64,000 bases of DNA from Acipenser ruthenus. Taxonomy: Eukaryota; Chordata; Actinopteri; Acipenseriformes; Acipenseridae. Of the stretch, positions 57,355 through 64,000 are shown piece by piece; positions within the stretch are counted from its first letter, which is position 1, and every line of letters starts with the position of its first letter. The stretch is taken from assembly GCF_902713425.1 (NCBI RefSeq), contig NC_081196.1, positions 3,403,591-3,467,590 on the forward strand, given 5' to 3'. The notes below the pieces were generated by a model. It was given only the letters and a program-made list of their open reading frames with translations. It was not told the DNA's origin and did no database searches. A program made the position numbers and the translations under genes.

Positions 57355-57557
57355 AAATTATTATTTAGTCATTTTATCCAAAGCGACTTCCAGAGACTAG
57401 GGGGTGAAATATGCATCACAATTGCTGCTACAGAGTCACAATAGGACGGAGCACAAGGGGGTTACGTGACTTGCTCAGGGTCACACACCGTGAGATTGAA
57501 CTGGGAACCTCCTGGTAACAAGCCCCTTTCTCTAACCACTGGACCATCAGACCTCCC
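57355..57557 (-). mobile_element. tRNA-derived SINE with tail, minus orientation
   Basis: The same family as 8911-9103. On the plus strand it starts with the inverted tail (TTATTTAGTCATTTTATCCA) and body (AAGCGACTTCCAGAGACTAG). It ends with the tRNA-like head (GAGATTGAACTGGGAACCTC, and CCACTGGACCATCAGACCTC). The B-box copy is somewhat decayed. Confidence 0.75.
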
Positions 57558-58859
57558 TTAAGTAGGCATTTGAGTTGAATTAGAAAGATGTTATATAGAG
57601 TGCAGCCTTTGATCCACAAAAATGTCGATGCAGAGCTGCAGAAGCTGTTTAATTTGGATGGAAGACGGGAGCAAAATCCATCTGTTTTTGACACCCACAG
57701 AGCTTCAGCTGAGTGATTTAAAGGTTAGGATTGCACACAGTTTATATTGAAACGTCTGCATTGTAGTTAAACAAGGTAACAATCTTCTCGTGTCCAGTGT
57801 GCTGTGTTAGGGTTTAAACTACAGCGCCTCTTTGTTGCAGTGTATAGCAGGAATACAATACAGTACACCACTGTCTTCGCTTGCATTAGTTTTGAATATG
57901 AATCTTTTTTAACTCGCAGTTCTAAGATTTAGCCACTAGGCAGCACTAGACTACTCGTATCGTTACACCTAGTAGTAAATGTGTGAGTTTAGATTAAATG
58001 GAAGCATTTGCTTGGGTTAAGGAAGTTTAATTTTTATGATATGTGTTAGTAAACGTATATGTAAGGTGTAACCTGATAAATGTTAGTTTCTTTAAGTTGT
58101 GCAGAGATTGAGCTGCTGTGCGCTGTTCCTTATCATCTGCTCCTCTGTCTCTGAACTCATTCAAACTACACACTAGATCATGCATTATCAAGACAAGCTG
58201 AAAACGTCATCCAGATTCAAGGCAAGGACATTGAATGGTGATCGTTCCCTCCAAGACCCTAGAAATAAATGCACAAGGGTTTGTTAAACCAGTGGATTGT
58301 TTCAAAATCAATTACTGATATATTATCTAGAAAACATGAATGTAAGATGTTTTCTTTTTATGTAAAACAAACAAATAGCCATTCAGTTTAAAAATGAATT
58401 TCAAATGACACAATCAAAATGTAATGTTAAGGTTTTTAACAGCACAGGAAATCGTTTCTATGCAGTACCATTGTTACCAATACAGTTTTTGTTACTGGTT
58501 TAATTGTCTTTCACAAAAATGAATCTGTCTGAATATGCCCACAATGTATTACTAAAGAAAAGCAATAGCCTCCGTTGTATAAATTCAGTGAGGGTGGGAG
58601 TAAGAGTCAATTGCTTAAGAAGATTGCAGCAATAAAATACAATGATCCTGAAAGCCAGCCCTGTGACACGTGAAAACGCATGCCTCAAACTCAATCTAAT
58701 AATGACAACTCAGCCTTGACTTGAAAGAAGGATACTCAGAGAACTATTCAACAAACAGGATAGAATGACACAGAAATAAACTGTGTTTTGACATGTCTTA
58801 GCTGTGTTCAGAGTGAGCCAGGATAAGATTTTTCTGAAGTGTTAACCCCAGATGCCCAT
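57558..58859. other. Intergenic sequence, no feature recognised
   Basis: AT-rich sequence with short frames only. I see no gene, RNA gene or nameable repeat here. Confidence 0.5.
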
Positions 58860-59150
58860 GCTTGGCCACTTTAATAGGACCTATCTGCCTGATTGGATTT
58901 GGACTTGCCTTGGTGTGGGGCATTTTCTGCTGGCATACCCTGGGTACCAGATTATGAACGAATGTTGTAGGTTACTCAAGCATTGGTGCGGATCATGTCC
59001 ACCTAACAGTGCTGCACTGGTACCCTGATGGCGATGGCTGCTTTCAAGACGATAAAGCACACCCACCATGCCAGAATGAGTTAAGGAGCATGACAGAGGC
59101 ATAAGGCACAATCCATTACCCACCTAGCCCTTCCAGCACTTTGTGGAGTC
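58860..59150 (+). mobile_element. Decayed Tc1-like transposase fragment
   Basis: The plus-strand reading PDGDGCFQDDKAHPP resembles the DG.FQQDNAPPH catalytic block of Tc1/mariner transposases. A preceding ADHVHLT-like stretch and a following NELRSMTEA stretch fit the same domain. Frames are broken and no terminal repeats were found. It is an old remnant. Confidence 0.5.
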
Positions 59151-60734
59151 TATGCCATGTGGTGTCAACGCTGTGATCAGGACAAACAATGTTAGGTTCA
59201 AGTTCTAATGAAGTGGCCAGCCAGTGTGCGTTGTGCAATAGGCTATACAAAGGTCCCACATGGGTGAATGCCCTCGGTGTTGTTGAACTCAGTCGTGGGT
59301 GATCCCACTTCCTCATTGCTAACCAGGCTGTGTGTTCACAAAGGCAGGTATGCTTATGTGTTGGGTATGTGTGTAATACATGCACACAAACACTAATGTA
59401 CAGTGCGTAACGAGACGGTGTAGGAAATGATGCAGACACCTGAGGAACCTGAATCCTATGACATGGAGGATCCAGAGCAGTAAGCTGGTACTAATTAGTT
59501 CAATACAGAAACAAAAAAGAATTACGAATGAGAGCTTGAGGCCATTCAGCCGACAACGCTCCTCCAGCTCCTAGAAGCTGATTGAGCACAAAACTTTGTC
59601 AAGTCTGGTCCTAAAGCTTCCCAATGGCATGTAAAATATAGCGGACAGTGTGTAAGCACTTATAGCAAAATAAGATGTACTGGAATGTTGTGAAACGTTA
59701 ATTTTATTAAAAAGAAAAGATTGCTCTGATCAGTCATAGCGGGGGACCAGTGTCCCAGACTGGGAAATCAAGCACTTCTGTGTCACTGGGACTGACTCGG
59801 AAGAGCTTTGAAATCCCACTCTTTTCTATCAGCAGCAGCCTCCGATTAGTATACAGACTACAGAGCCGAAACAAAGTGCAGTGAGCATGCAGTCTTTTGA
59901 TGACAGTTCTCATTTACAACATGTGAAGAAGGAGAAGAAAGCTCTGACAGGGTCTCAATTCAAACTGGGCAGATCTCAGATTGTTGTCAAAGGAATTTTA
60001 CTGGACAGCTTTCAAAGCTTTCTTAACTTCTCAGGCAAATCTCTGTCGGTGACTGTAAGCAATTTCCACTGGGTGAACAGTTCAAGCTGCAATGTTTGAA
60101 CAATCTTGTTCGAGGTTCTTAGTGGAAATGACTCGCAACTACAGTGGTTGCTTGAGAAGTTAGCCAGAAAAAAATTGCTTGAAAGTTGCCTGGTGTTACA
60201 TGAGCTTGAAGAATCTTCCCATAAAAACTGCCTGCATTAACCACATTATTTTTTAGAGTAAGTTATCATAACAATATAGTTAAAGAGAAAATTAAAATAA
60301 CAGGTAGAGGCCAGTCAAAAATGCTCCAACAAATTACGAAGTAGCCTGTCCTCAAATGAGGACAATGGCACGTAATGGGGTTTGTGTTCCCATGCTTGCA
60401 GAACACCTGGAACACAGCCCTGGACCTGCACATTTATATAGGATAGGAAAGCATGGGAACAATAGGCTGGTTCCGCAAATGGAACACAAAGATGTGAAAT
60501 TGTTTGCTGGAAGCGATTCACACGAAAGTTCACAAAGCCAGACTCCCTCCCACAGCTCCAAGAGCCAAGACTCAAAGACACAGTAACCATCTGGCAAGAG
60601 ATAGCTGCTACTTCCACCTTTCATTGTATGTCAGAACCAGACCCTTGTGTGTTGAGGGGTCACCTTTCTCTGTGCCTGGTCAGGGGCTTGATAGGCTAAA
60701 CGCTAACCAATATATTTAGTAGATTTAGTGAATC
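59151..60734. other. Intergenic sequence with a CR1-tail trace
   Basis: At about 59525-59560 the sequence GAGCTTGAGGCCATTCAGCC is like the inverted CR1 3' end, GGCTGAATGGCCTC. No gene is recognisable. Confidence 0.4.
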
Positions 60735-61005
60735 CTCATTTTAAAATCAGTTCCTATTCCCTTGTAATCCATTCCAACACATAATTGATCACAATTGCAA
60801 TACAGCAGTATTCTGTAAAAATGAGTTTCTCACAGTGGCAACAAATGACTTCAATTGAAGTTACTGTTAGACAGTTAAATTGGCTTCAAATGAAAGCATT
60901 TTGAACAATCACAACAATTATTAGGTCTCTAAAAGACCATCCAATTCCAATTCCAATTCCTTCAGAGGAATTGATTTTAAAAGAGAATTGAGCCAGGCTC
61001 TGAAT
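60735..61005 (-). repeat. Dispersed repeat rich in CAATTCCAATTCC, copy 2
   Basis: The inverted counterpart of 35755-35955: CAATTGAAGTTACTGTTAGA, then AAATTGGCTTCAAAT, with CCAATTCCAATTCC units. This second copy is longer at the right end. Confidence 0.6.
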
Positions 61006-61542
61006 GCAGAGATAGTCACCATACTTTTCACATTCTCTTGAGTGTTAAGGTGCCACAATGTTTGTTTAATGAATCTCTATCTGATGTTATTGTTCTTGGT
61101 ATTTGTTATAAACTTAATTTTAGTGCAGCAGCCTTGGGAAATAAATTCCATTGTGCTTTTCCAGAATCTGTCTCACGTTAATGACTACTTTTATAGTCAA
61201 TGAATTACTCAGCTGGGCTCTATCCCTGCCCTGGCGTTTGAGTTGTATTATCATACATGATTCCAGCATTGCGTTTATCCAGTCTGTATGATCCCATTCA
61301 TACACACTGATTTGCTGGAGATACTGTGTTACGGGGGCGGCGCTGGTTTATACACAATAACACAAGCTGCAATTCAAGAACTCGGTTATTCTCTCTCACA
61401 AACCGTATATTCTGTACAGAGGACTGCTCGGGAGACCAGCAGCGGAGATAGTGGTCACTTCGTCCGCATGAAATATAAAGATCTCTAATTTACAATTTAA
61501 TTCGTAAGTAAAAGGATCCATCACCTTTGCAACTTTCCAAGA

Positions 61543-61618
61543 ATGGATGACTTTGGGAATGTTAGTATCGATCCGTATTGCACGGGGAAACCGCCCCTGG
61601 CTATCGATATCATACTAA
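61543..61618 (+). CDS. Candidate first coding exon of an unidentified gene
   Basis: An ATG at 61543 opens a short frame (MDDFGNVSIDPYC, then GKPPLAIDI). It runs to a strong donor, ACTAA|GTAAGT, after 61618. The local sequence is less AT-rich than its surroundings and contains CpGs. I do not recognise the protein, and no following exon was found before 64000. In human the next gene after ZFX is PDK3, but this is not its known N-terminus. It may be chance. Confidence 0.2.
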
Positions 61619-64000
61619 GTAAGTATCCTTTTAATGAAGTTGAATTATTACACAATGGTTAGCACATTACTTCGAACTGCACAATCCACAATCAAGTACA
61701 TGTTGGTATTCGTTTTTAATACGTAATGTTTAAATTTGCTATTAAGAGTTTGATCCAAGCTATTAACACACATATGCCTACATTTATATAAATAAACAAA
61801 CCACACATCAAAATGAAACTAAAATAACAATTAAAGTGACATCAACGTACAGTAACAAAACGTTCAAATGAAATAAACAGAAACAAACTAGAAATCAATG
61901 TGAAGTGAGACTTTACACATGCTTCTGGTTGTGTCGTAAAGATTTTAATACTCGTTTTAAATCTATTCTAATCAGCTGTTCTGTGGTAAGTTAAAGACGT
62001 TTGTTGGACACTCCCAACCCCCTTTCAGCGTTTCCCACAATACAAAAAAGCTTAAAGGCTACCTTTCATAACAAAATGGATATTGAACAGCAGTTCTTTT
62101 GTTCAAGAATTTTAAGAAAGAAGCTATGGGCAGATTTTGAAGCCATGGTGGCTGAGGATTGGGGCTCATGGAACGGGACCCCTAATCTCCTGTGCAGGGC
62201 TGTGCTCGTTTTCTGTGGGAGGAGGAGAGTCCCGACAGAGTTTCCAGTTAATCACAGATCCGACACGCAGCACAAAGAAAGTGGCCTGGTATATTTTATT
62301 GCAGTCAATCAAATACTTTTCTGTGTATTTCCAAGGTGTAAGTTAACATCTCCCAAAATTGATCAGATCACAAAGAGCACAATAGCAGGGCTTCCCTGCA
62401 TTTCACTGCAGGTTCCTGCACTACAAGGCTGTCTGTGAGGAGCCCCCTCCAGGCTCTTTCAGTGCTGCTGTGCTGGGGCAGTGCATTCCAGAGCTGTGCT
62501 GCAGTGCCAAAGAGCCCCAAGGCGACTCAGAGCCCAGCAGAAGGTTGAAGTCCTCTCACCTCTGTGCATTTCCCCTGCTCTATTTGCAGGGCTGTACCAC
62601 AACCAAGGCTGGGGCAAAGGGGTGTTTGGCAGTGCTTCGTGCTGCAGAGTTTGTTAAAACATTTTGAAGTGGTTTATGAGATCTAAAAAAGAAGAAGCAA
62701 TGAGCTAGCTGTAGCTTGGAGCTGAAGTAGAAAAAGCTAGGCTCTTATATAAACGATATATTTTTTGTCCTAATCTTTAAACATAACATGGTTCTGAATC
62801 AGGGCTGGAAGCCAGGCATGTCAGAATCTCTGTGCGGGTCATTCCATTTCAAGAGGACCAAGGGAATTGCTCTTTTCATTGGCAACCCTTTGAAACAAGC
62901 TTTAAGATGACGCTGGTGTCCAAGTCCTCCCCCACAGAGAGGTTCATTAGAATGAGTGTTTTTTCAAACCTGTGACCCGTCTTCACCATGTTTGGTGCTC
63001 GAGCTCATAGCTGTTCTTTTGCAGACACAGATCTGCTGCCCTGGGACGCTAAAGCACATGCAAATGAGGGACACGCCTCCCCTGGATTTGGAATGACCTG
63101 TACAATAAAAAAAAAACGATTGAAAGCTGAGAGCAAGTCTTTGTATCAAAGGGCTTTAATAATTTGCCAAGTATATAATATAGTATCCTACTGTGCACTT
63201 CCATTTACAAAATAATTCTAAAATATTAAGCAAATATAAAGTCGGGACAAAGTGTTATATTTTTCAATTTCTGGGCTGTGACCTTTTTGTAAAAGCAACA
63301 ACAAATGATTTTTTTTGTTTTTTTTTTGTTACAAAATTACCAGACTGGGCCATATTTTCAAAACGTTTACTCCAGGCTTTACTTAACTCCTCATTTTTTG
63401 AAAAGAGAAGAAACATCTATTAACTTAACAAAACTAGTATCCAACATGTGTGTCATACGACTGAAGATCTCTTAAGCACTCTCGAGTATTTTGTTTCTCA
63501 GTTTTGTACATTACTGTTGAATTTTCATCTATCACAAAATAGGAGTTAATTAAAGACTTGGGGAACACTGTGAAAAAACAGCTCTCAGGTGTCTATTAAA
63601 ACGTCTGTAACACACAACCTTATTTGCACTGTAGTAAATGCTTAGTGCTCAGTGTCCCTGAGTGACATGTCATATATATTAAACACATAGTGGCATGACA
63701 AACCACATTTGTGGACCTATGAACTGTAAGGCCATCGAATGCAGCAACAGTTGGAGGAAATAGCTGCTTTAAAACCATGCCTGCAATTAGCATCAGGACA
63801 GGCTCATAAACAGCTGATAACAATAAAAGAAATAACATTTTTATGATTCTGTTTCTTGAAAGTCTCTTCTAATCTTGGATTATCACAGTCCTAATGGAGT
63901 TTAATAAAGATCAGGACAGATAAGATACTAACCTTTAATATCTGGTAGAGAGGGAATGGCAGGCACTGGAGTGAATTTAGGATTTCATTGGCCTTTTATT
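61619..64000. other. Right-end intergenic sequence, no gene recognised
   Basis: A 145-codon open frame at 62001-62438 has no family resemblance, no splice support and repeat-like GC-rich sequence directly after it (62400-62540), so I do not call it a gene. The rest is AT-rich. PDK3, expected next by human gene order, is not seen and may lie further right. Confidence 0.5.

Noticed and set aside
62001-62438. 145-codon open frame
   Set aside because: No similarity to a family I know, no splice signals that make sense, and it runs into repeat-like GC-rich sequence. It is compatible with chance.
1-64000. Retroviral, LTR or other virus-derived element
   Set aside because: I looked for reverse transcriptase of retroviral type, integrase, capsid or envelope words and long direct repeats and saw none. 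The only reverse transcriptase is of CR1 LINE type.

Overview
The window is vertebrate nuclear DNA: long intron-split genes, GT-AG splice sites, CR1-type LINEs, tRNA-derived SINEs and several families of cut-and-paste DNA transposons. The CR1 3' tails and SINE types are of the kind I associate with early-branching ray-finned fish (sturgeon, paddlefish, gar); sturgeon or paddlefish is my best guess, but this is inference from memory of repeats and not proof.

Five host genes are readable, in the order of human Xp22.11: APOO (minus, 12533 to about 2379), a CXorf58 homologue (plus, 12801-18577), KLHL15 (minus, 26693-23765), EIF2S3 (plus, 30649-42290) and ZFX (plus, 46600-55562). I traced exons by splice sites and phase. 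EIF2S3 closes at 472 codons and KLHL15 at 604, both equal to the human lengths as I remember them. ZFX closes at 788 codons with 13 C2H2 fingers, and CXorf58 at 402. Only the last few residues of APOO are unresolved. APOO and CXorf58 are head to head with 267 bp between start codons. CXorf58 and KLHL15 are convergent. KLHL15 and EIF2S3 diverge across about 2 kb, and EIF2S3 and ZFX run in the same direction.

The introns and spacers carry a layered set of mobile elements. The most striking is a complete Tc1-like transposon (40151-41777) with an uninterrupted 339-codon DD34E transposase and near-identical arms of about 210-220 bp. It sits inside a 232-bp TTAA-flanked inverted-repeat element within EIF2S3 intron 11. 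A 2.1-kb hAT element with a perfect 8-bp target duplication lies in ZFX intron 7. A roughly 174-bp palindromic MITE occurs five times; three copies keep perfect 5-bp target duplications. Broken CR1 pieces, two SINEs, a partial Tc1-like copy at the left edge, a 25-bp minisatellite and several microsatellites complete the set. No retroviral or other capsid- or envelope-bearing element was recognised.

The five genes do not form a pathway. They are housekeeping or regulatory neighbours: a mitochondrial cristae protein, an uncharacterised protein, a CUL3 ubiquitin-ligase adaptor, the GTPase subunit of eIF2, and a zinc-finger activator. The last 8.4 kb after ZFX has no gene I can name, apart from one weak candidate first exon at 61543-61618. 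I found no clear novel biological system. The best leads are the intact Tc1 element, the 5-bp-TSD MITE family, the paired inverted YY1-like sites in ZFX intron 1 and the shared APOO/CXorf58 promoter.
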